This document shows, piece after piece, positions 9,176 to 17,690 of a DNA stretch of 64,000 bases (position 1 is its first letter; every line of letters starts with the position of its first letter). The DNA is from JAGDMJ01 sp963809695. Lineage in GTDB: Bacteria; Bacteroidota; Ignavibacteria; UBA10030; UBA6906. A program made the translations under genes and the position numbers. The stretch is taken from the NCBI GenBank assembly GCA_963809695.1, contig CAWEKI010000009.1, forward strand, positions 62,001-126,000, given 5' to 3'. A model generated the notes under the pieces. That model did no database searches. It saw only the letters and a program-made list of their open reading frames with translations, and was not told the DNA's origin.

Positions 9176-10696
9176 TCACCACGTATACCGGACCGTGTAG
9201 TTGACCACAGCCTCGCCGTCCTTCGCGATCTTCACAGGGAATCTCAATGTAGATTGATCCACTTTTTTCCATTCCACATTGCTCCGAACGACCTCCCACT
9301 GGCTCCAACGCCAGGGGTGTTCGTACACCTGCACTTCTGCGGCGGTCGCCTTGTGGTTCCGCACTTTCACTTCAATCGTCTCTTCGACGACATGTCCCGA
9401 AGAAACCACTTTGAAGTCTTTCTGGGCCCGTTCACCCACGATATCAAATGCATTGCCCAGGTAGAGCTTGAGTTCTTCGTCTTTCGGGGTATGATCAATT
9501 TCATCCTCTCCGATGAACTGTTCCTTGCCGTCATCGTCCCGCTTGTAAACGCGGACCTTCCCTTTCGGCAGCGGGATTCCAAGGCCGGATCGCTCTTCGT
9601 TCTTGAACGTGACGTACACCCCCACTTTTGTATTGGCCTCTTGCCCGAAACTCGACTGCGACCGGTAGGAATAGTTGTTGCGGTACATTCTCCACTGATC
9701 AGCCATCCCGTCATAAATGAAGACTTTCACCGACGGGACGTTCTTGCCCGAGGCCAGCTCCATTTGCTTGGTTTCTTCGTTGTTCAAATCGGTGCGCCGC
9801 TGGAGCGTGTAAAGCTTGTACTCAAAGAGCTCGGTCTGTTTGAACTGCGGAGCAGCCTCGTCCGCGGCCATCACACTCTTGGACATCCGGAGAACCTGGC
9901 CAAATTCCTGCTTCACGAGATTCACATCGCCTGCCACCAGCTTGAGGCCGGCGTTCTTGAACGATGTGCCCGAATAATTGTTGAGCGTGACCCATCCTGT
10001 CAGGTCCAGCCGCGAATCGTCTTTGTTCAGCAACGCAACGTAATTGCATGTCCAGGAGAGCTGGCCGGCGAGGTAACTGATCTCCGTCTTATGCGTGCCT
10101 TCCCGGGAATTGCTGACCAGCCAGTCGAGCTGGGGCTTGAGGATCAGCCCTTCCGGAAGGCTCGGAAGCACCAGGCGACCCGCCGGGTTCAGCTCTATTT
10201 TGCCGTTGATCTCGGCAATCATCCCTCCGATTGCCATGTAATTGGAAGGTGCCCCCCCATACTGCGGTTGAGGTTGGTAGCCCGTCGCAAGCAGTTTTCC
10301 GGACACAGAGTATTCTTTTTTCGAGTCCGGGTCAACCCTGATGAACTCCACCTCTTTGCCAAGGTACTTCTCCAGCAGCTTTGCCTGATGCACCAGGTCG
10401 AATTGATAATTTTGTTCCAGCACACGCACGGCGGATGGATCGGTGATGCTCACAAAATGGAGTGAGGTCCCATCGATGGTTGCAGGAATGTCGGGAATGA
10501 CCACATGGCCGGTCCCCTTGGGGATCGTGATCGTCCGTTCCTCCCGGATGAGAGAAATGTTCTGGTTGTAGATCGTAAGGTCGACCGAGGTGCGGTCTCC
10601 GGTGGCGACGTTTCCACGCGCCTGGGAGAAGGCCGGGCCGTCGAGGAACCCGAGGCAGAGGAGGATCGCGCTGCAGACTAGTGAGGACCGTTTCAT
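9176..10696 (-). CDS. DUF4139 domain-containing secreted protein
   Basis: 506 residues with a signal peptide (MKRSSLVCSAILLCLGFLDG..AFSQA). The N-terminal part has the pattern seen in DUF4139 proteins (VDLTIYNQNISLIREERTITIPKGTGHVVIPDIPATIDGTSLHF), and the C-terminal half contains the DUF4139 beta domain (VYVTFKNEERSGLGIPLPKGKVRVYKRD, ... EVQVYEHPWRWSQWEV). The function of the family is not established; it is predicted periplasmic or outer-membrane associated. The gene is divergent from the ECF sigma gene with 106 bp between them, so it could belong to that sigma factor's regulon, but this is only positional. Confidence 0.85.
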   Translation of the reverse strand: MKRSSLVCSAILLCLGFLDGPAFSQARGNVATGDRTSVDLTIYNQNISLIREERTITIPKGTGHVVIPDIPATIDGTSLHFVSITDPSAVRVLEQNYQFDLVHQAKLLEKYLGKEVEFIRVDPDSKKEYSVSGKLLATGYQPQPQYGGAPSNYMAIGGMIAEINGKIELNPAGRLVLPSLPEGLILKPQLDWLVSNSREGTHKTEISYLAGQLSWTCNYVALLNKDDSRLDLTGWVTLNNYSGTSFKNAGLKLVAGDVNLVKQEFGQVLRMSKSVMAADEAAPQFKQTELFEYKLYTLQRRTDLNNEETKQMELASGKNVPSVKVFIYDGMADQWRMYRNNYSYRSQSSFGQEANTKVGVYVTFKNEERSGLGIPLPKGKVRVYKRDDDGKEQFIGEDEIDHTPKDEELKLYLGNAFDIVGERAQKDFKVVSSGHVVEETIEVKVRNHKATAAEVQVYEHPWRWSQWEVVRSNVEWKKVDQSTLRFPVKIAKDGEAVVNYTVRYTW

Positions 10697-10802
10697 GGGT
10701 GTCTCCGGCAGTTATGCATGATTGATTGAATTACCCTTCAAAACTTGCTACCTTCCTACGTTTACTTTCTGACTGTTCATATCATTAACCAATGAAAGGT
10801 AA

Positions 10803-11372
10803 ATGGGAACACCGCTCCCATTTTTGAACACGGACGCCAGGATCCTGGACCTGCTGCGCCAGGGCGACGAAGTGGCATTGGTGATGCTTTACCGTTCGAA
10901 CCGGAAGCCGGTGACGGCGTTCGTGCTCAGGAACAACGGCACCCAGGACGACGCGGAGGACATGCTCCAGGAAGCCCTCGTCGTTCTGTGGGAACGGGTG
11001 CGGAGCGGCCGGTTTCAATATACGGCAAAACTTGACACCTTTGTCTACGCGACAGTCAAAAATATGTGGATGCGCCGCCTCTATAGCAAGCGGCGTGAGG
11101 TCAAGGAAAATCAAAGCCATGAAGAAAGCCCGGACGGTGCCCCCTCTGCCCTTGAGGAGATGATCGCAGGGGAAGAATCCCGTATCGTCAAAGAGGCCCT
11201 GGAAAGACTCGGGGAGCCGTGCCGGAAGCTGCTCCTGTTGTTCTATTGGGAGGAGCTTTCCATGGATGCAATAGCAGCGCGTCTCGGCTTCGCGAATGCC
11301 GAGACCGCAAAATCGAAAAAATACCAATGCAAGAAAGCCTTGCAGGCGCTCTTGCTGGAACGATTCAGTTGA
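10803..11372 (+). CDS. ECF-family RNA polymerase sigma factor
   Basis: 189 residues. Region 2 lies near residues 20-90 (ALVMLYRSNRKPVTAFVLRNNGTQDDAEDMLQEALVVLWERV...KLDTFVYATVKNMWMRRL). Region 4 lies near 135-185 (LERLGEPCRKLLLLFYWEELSMDAIAARLGFANAETAKSKKYQCKKAL), the usual ECF two-domain build with no region 1 or 3. It directs polymerase to a stress or envelope regulon. The anti-sigma gene begins 5 bp after its stop. No ECF -35 (AAC-type) box was identified with confidence in the short divergent spacer. Confidence 0.92.
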   Translation: MGTPLPFLNTDARILDLLRQGDEVALVMLYRSNRKPVTAFVLRNNGTQDDAEDMLQEALVVLWERVRSGRFQYTAKLDTFVYATVKNMWMRRLYSKRREVKENQSHEESPDGAPSALEEMIAGEESRIVKEALERLGEPCRKLLLLFYWEELSMDAIAARLGFANAETAKSKKYQCKKALQALLLERFS

Positions 11373-11377
11373 AGCCC

Positions 11378-12436
11378 ATGGATACGTCCGTACAACATTT
11401 TGCCGAGGATCCAGACGCCCTCTCAGATTACATTCTGCGACGGCTCGATCGGGCAACACTTGCACGATGTGATGAACATGTGCAAAGCTGCGAGAGCTGC
11501 AGGCAGGCAGTTCATGCAGAGAGAACCATCGCCGCCGGCATCAAGCGTGCCGGCCGCGATCAACTCAAGGAACGTCTTGGCATGCTTGTGGGCATGCCTT
11601 CCACCCGCCGGATCGCCTGGCCGTATGTCTTGAGCGTTGCGGCAGTCTTTCTGATCCTCATCGGCATCGGTGTCTACAGGCAATGGTTCGTCACATACAA
11701 TGATGTCGCCGCCCTGGAACGTCCGCTAAAAGAAGAAAAGGCCGATCAAGCGACCCCGCAGGTACCAAACGAGCAGGCTCGACCTGCTCAAACCGCCTCC
11801 CGCTCATCTGAGTCCATGCCCAAGCAACGCGACGCCGGACAAGAACATCAACCAGAGGAAAACATGGCAAAGGGGAAGAACGAGAAACTTGGCTATGCTC
11901 AGGCACCCATGGACCGTCTCGAAGAATCGCCGGCAGCGTCAGGCAAGGACAAGGGACGGGCAGACATTCCCCGATCTGCGATGGTTACACCGCAAGGCCA
12001 GCAGGAATTCTGGGCCAGGGGCACACTGATCACGCAGGCGTTTGACGGGAAGGAGACCGGCGAGGACAGAGCGGCAAAGACCCTGATGACCGACGGAGTC
12101 CATGGCGCAAGCGCACGCCTGCCCGCAGCGATTGCTTCACTGCGCGTCACCGTGGAGCAACGCTCTGCATCGCGGCTCCCCTCGGATCTTCAGAGACAGC
12201 AACTCCACAACCGCCAGACAATTCAAACCCTCGTCCGGCAGGCAGCGGGAGAGACACGGCTGACGCTCTACCCCGAATCTCCCTTTGACTCGACGCAGTT
12301 GCGTTCTGCCCTGGCCCACCAGGTAGCTCCCGATTCTCTCATTGTCCAGATCGGCGGCCAGCAGATCGGCTACCGGTTCCCCGCCGGCACGCTCGGGACG
12401 ATGCAGGTTGATACGACAAAGCCTGGACGGAAGTAG
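11378..12436 (+). CDS. Zinc-finger anti-sigma factor with transmembrane anchor
   Basis: 352 residues from the ATG at 11378, five bases after the ECF sigma stop. The cytoplasmic N-terminus has the zinc-binding anti-sigma motif (CDEHVQSCESCRQ: His-x3-Cys-x2-Cys near residues 31-38). One transmembrane helix follows (YVLSVAAVFLILIGIGVYRQW, about 80-100). The rest is a long Gln/Glu/Lys-rich low-complexity extracytoplasmic region and a small C-terminal domain without recognised homology. By analogy with ZAS proteins it holds the sigma factor at the membrane until a signal releases it. The gene pair is one transcription unit. Confidence 0.85.
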   Translation: MDTSVQHFAEDPDALSDYILRRLDRATLARCDEHVQSCESCRQAVHAERTIAAGIKRAGRDQLKERLGMLVGMPSTRRIAWPYVLSVAAVFLILIGIGVYRQWFVTYNDVAALERPLKEEKADQATPQVPNEQARPAQTASRSSESMPKQRDAGQEHQPEENMAKGKNEKLGYAQAPMDRLEESPAASGKDKGRADIPRSAMVTPQGQQEFWARGTLITQAFDGKETGEDRAAKTLMTDGVHGASARLPAAIASLRVTVEQRSASRLPSDLQRQQLHNRQTIQTLVRQAAGETRLTLYPESPFDSTQLRSALAHQVAPDSLIVQIGGQQIGYRFPAGTLGTMQVDTTKPGRK

Positions 12437-12529
12437 GCTTTCGGCAAGAAGAACAGAGAGGAGCTACAAAGTTCACACTGGTTTTGCCCTCTCACCCTTA
12501 TTCTTGTATCTCTTGTGCATTCAATGGCA

Positions 12530-14413
12530 TTATTTTAGCAGCACCATCCTCTTCACCGCGGAAAACGATCCCGCTGTCAAACGGTAGAGGTAGACCCCGC
12601 TGGCCAACCCGTTAGCATCAAATCGGACCTCATACGTCCCCGCCGCTTTTCTCTCATTCACCAACACGGTCACTTCTCTGCCCAGCAGGTCATACACACT
12701 GAGCCGCACATCACTGTCACCTGGCACCTGAAACCTGACACGTGTTGTTGGGTTAAAAGGGTTTGGGTAGTTCTGGGCCAATTCATAGATCCTGGGTATC
12801 AGACCGCCTTGACCTGGCGAAATCATCCCAACGGCGGTGTATGTGAATACGCGTCCCTCCACTTTCGGTATCAGCGTACCCATTTGCTGGATATACCCCG
12901 CGAGCGCACTGAATTCCGTCGTGTCACCACAAATGTGGGCGTTCGAATAGGGTATCCCTAACATGTTCAGGAACATGGGGACAAATTCATTCGCGGTGAC
13001 GGTAAATGTTGCCTGGGGATCCAACGGCACTCCTGCAACTTCCATATGGGTGACCCTGGCAAAAGCTGCCTGTTCGGGATCATAGGAATACTTCATCCCG
13101 GAGACCTGCACAAGGAACTCATCGTCCTGTTCTATGTCCGAGAGTCCAAATTCCAGCCCTGCCCAGAGCGCCCCGCCTGTCAGTTCAAAGGTAACAAGGC
13201 GGTATCCAAGTCCATTCTCCGTGTTGAACCCATACCCGACGACCCGGAAAGCATCCGCCGCTACGATGGGGCCGGGGTACAGGGGTTCTGCCGTTGACCC
13301 ACCGACCTCCATGGCAATCTGAGTCCCGGTGACGGCACGGAAGGCATCGGTAACGAGGTTGCCGATCGGGGTGTCATGCTTGCCCGGATACATCAATGAA
13401 TCTGCAACCTCCTCAAAGTAGGAATTCACGTCAGCAATCTTTGCCGAATACACCGGGCCGTAGACCGACTCGATGTCCGCGATCATGCCGCTCACAGCCG
13501 CCGCGGTATTTGGCTCCTCTGGAATTGTGCTGGTTATTGGCATGAGCGTGTAGTCCAGCAGTTGGACCTTCCCGCCATTCACCGTTACGCGCACTTTGCC
13601 AAGATCAAGGTAGAAAGCGTTTGCCTGCACGATCCAGGTGGTGTCGCCGGAAGGATTCTGGACAGGCTGAGCATGCTCAAGCGCGAAGTGGTCATGCCCC
13701 CCGATGATGACGTGTATGCCGGGGACATGCTGTGCGACGAGTCGATCGTCCGCCAACCCAAGGTGGGAAAGGCAGACGACCACCGTGCAGCCATTTGTCA
13801 TCAGCGTTTCAACCATTGCTGCGGCAGTTTGAACGAAATTCGTGTCAAGCACGGCGGGCGCGGGCTGGGAGATCAGGTTCGTGGCCGGAGTTGTGAGGCC
13901 AAAGATCCCCACCTTGACGTTGCCGACCTGTTTGGTGGTGTAGGGAACGATGTATTTCTTCAACGGCTGAACGGCCGGGTCTTCAAGATAGATATTCGCG
14001 GACAGCACCGGAAATCCTCCCGCCACGAAGCCGCTGTCCAGTGCCGTGAGCAGCGTTGATGGGGTGAGGTCGAATTCGTGATTGCCCAGAGTCATCGCAT
14101 CACAGCCGATGGAAGCCAGGATCTGCAACTCGGCCACGCCAAAGTATCTGTTGTAGAACAGGTCACCGATCGACAGGTCCCCTGCGTGCAGCAGCAACGC
14201 TTTCGGGTCCGCCATTCTCTCCATGCCGATCAGAGTCACGACCCGCCCGATCCCGCCCAGTGAGCCTTCGAGCGAGGCGTTCCGCGGGCCTATCGGCGCA
14301 AGGTTGCTGTGCGTATCATTCACATGGAGTATCGTCACCGTATCCGTCTGACTGTAGAGCGAGAATGAAGCCAGAAAGGAGCAAGCCAGTACGACAATCA
14401 GTAACCGTTTCAT
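12530..14413 (-). CDS. Secreted 5'-nucleotidase/metallophosphoesterase with T9SS sorting domain
   Basis: 627 residues from the ATG at 14413, with signal peptide MKRLLIVVLACSFLASFSLYSQ. The metallophosphoesterase motifs are complete: HVNDTHSNL, LHAGDLSIGD, LGNHEFD, LSHLG and GGHDHF. The C-terminal 5'-nucleotidase domain follows (about 330-530), then a T9SS type A sorting signal beginning LAQNYPNPFNPTTRV and ending KRMVLLK. It should hydrolyse nucleotides or other phosphate esters at the cell surface. It is the second gene of a leftward operon behind the Omp85-like gene (10-bp gap), downstream of the Pho-box-like repeats at 15630-15713. That fits phosphate scavenging. Confidence 0.9.
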   Translation of the reverse strand: MKRLLIVVLACSFLASFSLYSQTDTVTILHVNDTHSNLAPIGPRNASLEGSLGGIGRVVTLIGMERMADPKALLLHAGDLSIGDLFYNRYFGVAELQILASIGCDAMTLGNHEFDLTPSTLLTALDSGFVAGGFPVLSANIYLEDPAVQPLKKYIVPYTTKQVGNVKVGIFGLTTPATNLISQPAPAVLDTNFVQTAAAMVETLMTNGCTVVVCLSHLGLADDRLVAQHVPGIHVIIGGHDHFALEHAQPVQNPSGDTTWIVQANAFYLDLGKVRVTVNGGKVQLLDYTLMPITSTIPEEPNTAAAVSGMIADIESVYGPVYSAKIADVNSYFEEVADSLMYPGKHDTPIGNLVTDAFRAVTGTQIAMEVGGSTAEPLYPGPIVAADAFRVVGYGFNTENGLGYRLVTFELTGGALWAGLEFGLSDIEQDDEFLVQVSGMKYSYDPEQAAFARVTHMEVAGVPLDPQATFTVTANEFVPMFLNMLGIPYSNAHICGDTTEFSALAGYIQQMGTLIPKVEGRVFTYTAVGMISPGQGGLIPRIYELAQNYPNPFNPTTRVRFQVPGDSDVRLSVYDLLGREVTVLVNERKAAGTYEVRFDANGLASGVYLYRLTAGSFSAVKRMVLLK

Positions 14414-14423
14414 AGTGCCTCCT

Positions 14424-15551
14424 TTAGAATATTTGTCCAAAGTTCAGGTAGAATCCCATCGTCTCCTTCCCCCACCCCACATCCAGCCGCACGACAAATG
14501 TTTCCATGCATAGCCTGAGGCCCGCGGTCGGATTCACCGCCCAATGGCTCAAGCTGTATTGTGACATCGAATGAAAGACTCTCCCCGCATCAAGGGCCGC
14601 AATCCCGGCCAACCGCCTGTACACAGGGAAGCGCAGCTCTGCATTGGCCACAGCGGCAACCATGTCGAGGTAGCGGTCCTGCGGGGAACCACGCACGGTG
14701 CTGTTACCTCCCACAGACAGGAGTGTCTGTACCGGAAGCGCGTCCCCGGCCACGACGGACGTCATATACCTGAGAGCGACGATCGTGCCCGAGGGGAATA
14801 GCGGATAGTAATATTGAGCCAGTGCCGTGTAGCGATTGAACGACACATTCCAGGCTGCCGACACTGGAGCACGCTCATATTCCACCTGGAACACCAATCC
14901 CGAAGCGGGATTGATGAAGCTGTTTCGCGTGTCGTAACGCAACTGAAGGAACATCGACGCAAACTCCGCCCGGCCGGCGTTAAGTTCCGGGGGAAGGCTC
15001 TTCAGGCTGCTCTCATTGGAGAATCCATAGTTGCGCACAGCTTTGAACCGTGCCCCCACAGTGCCAACCACTGTGGAGGAGAACCCCCGGCTCAGTGCGA
15101 GATTCAATTCCAACGGCTCTTTCGTATAGAATTCTCTCTGGTCAAAGGATGACCCCATCCCGACACCGAAGAAGCTATTGCTGATCCACTTGTCATAGTC
15201 CACGAAGAAATCGACCGCAACCGGAAAGGCGTTTCTCTGCCGAAGCTCCGCATCAGGAAGAGAGAAGGCGAATCGATACCACCGTTCCCCTTTTGTACTG
15301 TTGAAGAGCGTCACATCGAACGATTCCCGCACTCCTAGCTGATTTCTGAAGACCACCTTCCCGCCATAGCCAAATCCGGCGTCGGTATCATAGCTGAGGA
15401 TAGGGAAAAATTCGATGATCGTCGGGTCATCCTTGGCCGCGCCCGCGTCACCTGACCCGGAAGGCTGCAACACCTGCGCGAACACCGGCGGGAGGAAGAG
15501 GTAGCTTGCCATCAGGAGGTGAGCCGTTGTCACTCCGCGCCAGGAGATCAT
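14424..15551 (-). CDS. Omp85/BamA-like surface-antigen outer membrane protein
   Basis: About 375 residues from the ATG at 15551, chosen because it begins a signal peptide (MISWRGVTTAHLLMASYLFLPPVFAQ). The rest is alternating beta-barrel sequence with the bacterial surface antigen pattern: LRYDTRNSFINPASGLVFQVEYER, SVGGNSTVRG (the conserved barrel-lumen RG turn) and a final GFYLNFGQIF ending in Phe. No POTRA domains are present, so it is a short barrel and not BamA itself. It is the first gene of a leftward operon with the exported 5'-nucleotidase, and may form a pore or export route. The cargo is unknown. Confidence 0.8.
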   Translation of the reverse strand: MISWRGVTTAHLLMASYLFLPPVFAQVLQPSGSGDAGAAKDDPTIIEFFPILSYDTDAGFGYGGKVVFRNQLGVRESFDVTLFNSTKGERWYRFAFSLPDAELRQRNAFPVAVDFFVDYDKWISNSFFGVGMGSSFDQREFYTKEPLELNLALSRGFSSTVVGTVGARFKAVRNYGFSNESSLKSLPPELNAGRAEFASMFLQLRYDTRNSFINPASGLVFQVEYERAPVSAAWNVSFNRYTALAQYYYPLFPSGTIVALRYMTSVVAGDALPVQTLLSVGGNSTVRGSPQDRYLDMVAAVANAELRFPVYRRLAGIAALDAGRVFHSMSQYSLSHWAVNPTAGLRLCMETFVVRLDVGWGKETMGFYLNFGQIF

Positions 15552-15629
15552 CAAAAACTGTCCCTGATAGAATTTGAGGAGATCTGTTCCTCGGTGCAGT
15601 TCCAATATAGACTCGTCGCATGCCGGAAT

Positions 15630-15656
15630 TGTCACAGAATTGTCATGCTCATGTCA
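15630..15656 (+). promoter_or_regulatory. Pho-box-like array: three TGTCA at 11-bp period
   Basis: TGTCA begins at 15630, 15641 and 15652, exactly 11 bp apart. This is the period and core sequence of PhoB binding sites (CTGTCAT direct repeats). It lies between the Omp85/5'-nucleotidase operon and the ubiA operon. Confidence 0.6.
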
Positions 15657-15697
15657 CAAAAAAGCATGCCTGTACGGCAAGGGTTTTTACACCACCT

Positions 15698-15713
15698 TGA
15701 CAATTTTGTGACA
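15698..15713 (-). promoter_or_regulatory. Second Pho-box-like pair in opposite orientation
   Basis: TGACA at 15698 and 15709 on the plus strand reads as TGTCA-N6-TGTCA on the minus strand, again 11 bp apart. With the forward array it makes a back-to-back arrangement suited to two divergent promoters. Confidence 0.5.
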
Positions 15714-15767
15714 GCGGAACGCCTCCGATTTCGTATGCTTGATACAGAAACAGGAGGAATCGGAATC

Positions 15768-16760
15768 ATGAATAATCAACTCCTTACCGCTGAAGTGGAA
15801 ACCCCCTCGGTCCTACGCATTTTCAGCAGCCAGTTCATCCTCGCGTATGTGACAACCATGAGGCCATACCTGATGTTCGTCTCCGGAATCACTGGAATCG
15901 CAGGTCTTTCCCACGTCCAGACGACGAACCTGATCCACGAGCTCCTTGTGGTAGCCGCTTCTTTCCTGTCATACGGCTTCGGACAGGCGTTGACCGATTG
16001 CTTTCAGACGGACACAGACCGGATCTCATCTCCCTATAGGCCGCTCACGCACGGATTAATCACCAAGGTTCAGGTCATGGGCGTCACCATCCCCGGCCTT
16101 GCCCTGTGCGTTTGGGCCTTCGGTTCCGCCAATCCGCTCAACTATATATTGGGCATCCTTGCCGGCCTGGGGCTTGCCACGTATACCCCCTTCAAGCGGC
16201 AATGGTGGGGTGGACCGTCCTACAACGCAGGGATTGTGGCAACGCTCTGCATCATGGCAATGCTTACCGGCCCGACACCTGTAACCCCGGGAATGGTGTG
16301 GATGCTTTCAGCGGTATTCTTTGGCTACGCGAATTTCGTTCTGTCGGGATACTTCAAAGACATTGATGCAGACAGGGCTACCGGATACAATACGTTTCCG
16401 GTTGTCTTTGGAAGATATCGGTCAGCTCTCCTCTGTGACCTGTTCGCGTTGGCGGCCTGCGGTTCGACCATGGCTGCTTTGAGTTCCGACCTGGTGCATG
16501 CCACTGCATGGGCGAAATTCCCGGCCGCCGCTTTTGCACTCTCCGGCGTCAGCGCGGCATGCATGGGACAGATCAGGCTGCACCGCGTCAAAGCTGACAA
16601 CGAGGCACATCGGGCAATCGCTCCAGTTGTACACAGTTACATTTTGCTTCTTTCGGCAATTGCCGTCATGCAGCAACCAGAGTGGACCCCGGCTGTCCTG
16701 TTTTTCTATGCTGCTTTCGTTGTGACGATGAAGATCCGCCCGGAAAAAAGCCAAATCTAG
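15768..16760 (+). CDS. UbiA-family prenyltransferase
   Basis: 330 residues from the ATG at 15768, which has a clear AGGAGG ribosome-binding site eight bases upstream. Multiple membrane helices surround two Asp-rich motifs: TDCFQTDTDRISSPYRPL near residue 85 and YFKDIDADRATGYNTFP near residue 190. These bind Mg and prenyl diphosphate in the UbiA superfamily. The acceptor is unknown; the family makes quinones, chlorophylls, haem O and archaeal-type ether lipids. As first gene of an operon with a lipid kinase, an SPT/KBL enzyme and a radical-SAM protein, a role in making or modifying an unusual lipid is the best inference. Confidence 0.88.
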   Translation: MNNQLLTAEVETPSVLRIFSSQFILAYVTTMRPYLMFVSGITGIAGLSHVQTTNLIHELLVVAASFLSYGFGQALTDCFQTDTDRISSPYRPLTHGLITKVQVMGVTIPGLALCVWAFGSANPLNYILGILAGLGLATYTPFKRQWWGGPSYNAGIVATLCIMAMLTGPTPVTPGMVWMLSAVFFGYANFVLSGYFKDIDADRATGYNTFPVVFGRYRSALLCDLFALAACGSTMAALSSDLVHATAWAKFPAAAFALSGVSAACMGQIRLHRVKADNEAHRAIAPVVHSYILLLSAIAVMQQPEWTPAVLFFYAAFVVTMKIRPEKSQI

Positions 16761-16769
16761 GGAGAAGTC

Positions 16770-17690
16770 ATGCTCATATTCCTAAACCCGACCGCAGGAG
16801 GCGGAAGAGCCTTGGACCGATGGAAGCGAGTCGCACCACATCTTGCTGCTGAAAACGAGATTCAAGTCCACGTGCTGGGAGGACAAATGGACCGGCTTCA
16901 GGTGCTGCTCAACGCGTTAGAGCACGGAGAGACAAAAATCGTAGCCGCCGGCGGCGATGGCACCGTCAACGCCGTGCTGACAATGCTGATGGACGAGCAG
17001 GTGAGAGACGCAGTTGACCGGGTTACCTTTGGTGCGATAGGACTCGGGTCGAGCAATGATTTCCATAAACCGGCGACCGCTACTTTGGAAGACTGCCCCT
17101 GCAAGCTGGACTTCACCCATGCCCGACTGCGAGACGTTGGCGTGTTGGCCACGAATCTCCGTGGTGCTGAAGTGCATTACTATTTCATGAGTAACGCAAG
17201 CATTGGCGCCACTGCCGACGCAAACAGGGAGTTCAACGAACCCGACCGGCTGCTGCAGGATCTCAAACGCTATTCTACCCCCGCTGCAATCCTCTACGCA
17301 GCCGTGAAAACCATCGCCAGGCATAGAAACGTTACGGCAATCATTGCCAGCTCCGAGACAGGCGCCATTCAAGTCCGTTTGAGCAATCTTGGCGTGGTCA
17401 AGAACAATCATTTTTCCGGGAATCTGCGGTATGATCTCCCCGGCCGGATGGACAACGGACTACTCGGCGTTCACCTTTGCCACGAAATGAGCGGCCTCGA
17501 GTTGATCCACGTCCTTCTCGCTCTCTCAACAGGGCGGTTCCGCGGGCTGCGAAAGACCCGCTCGTGGTCGAGCAGCTCCCTGTCCGTTTGGACTGCACGC
17601 CCGATGAACGTCGAGTTCGACGGAGAGATTATCTGCACCCGCTCGGTGCGGTTCACAGTCCTGCACAACGCCCTTAAGGTGTGCCCATGA
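16770..17690 (+). CDS. Diacylglycerol-kinase-family lipid kinase
   Basis: 306 residues. The DAGK catalytic domain shows NPTAGGGRA near residue 6, GGDGTVN at 61-67 and GLGSSNDF near 92 (a variant of the usual GTxNDF). The C-terminal beta domain ends in the typical VEFDGEIICT stretch. It would phosphorylate a lipid alcohol such as diacylglycerol, sphinganine or ceramide using ATP. It starts 9 bp after ubiA and its stop overlaps the next start (ATGA), so these genes are co-translated. Substrate cannot be told from sequence. Confidence 0.88.
   Translation: MLIFLNPTAGGGRALDRWKRVAPHLAAENEIQVHVLGGQMDRLQVLLNALEHGETKIVAAGGDGTVNAVLTMLMDEQVRDAVDRVTFGAIGLGSSNDFHKPATATLEDCPCKLDFTHARLRDVGVLATNLRGAEVHYYFMSNASIGATADANREFNEPDRLLQDLKRYSTPAAILYAAVKTIARHRNVTAIIASSETGAIQVRLSNLGVVKNNHFSGNLRYDLPGRMDNGLLGVHLCHEMSGLELIHVLLALSTGRFRGLRKTRSWSSSSLSVWTARPMNVEFDGEIICTRSVRFTVLHNALKVCP

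Noticed and set aside
9029..10465. 478-codon open frame on the plus strand
   Set aside because: Antisense to the DUF4139 gene, which has a signal peptide and family motifs; this frame has neither.
15641..15658. TGT-N12-ACA, the PpsR/CrtJ consensus
   Set aside because: It falls inside the 11-bp TGTCA repeats, there are no photosynthesis genes here, and PpsR is a proteobacterial regulator; the repeat explanation is better.
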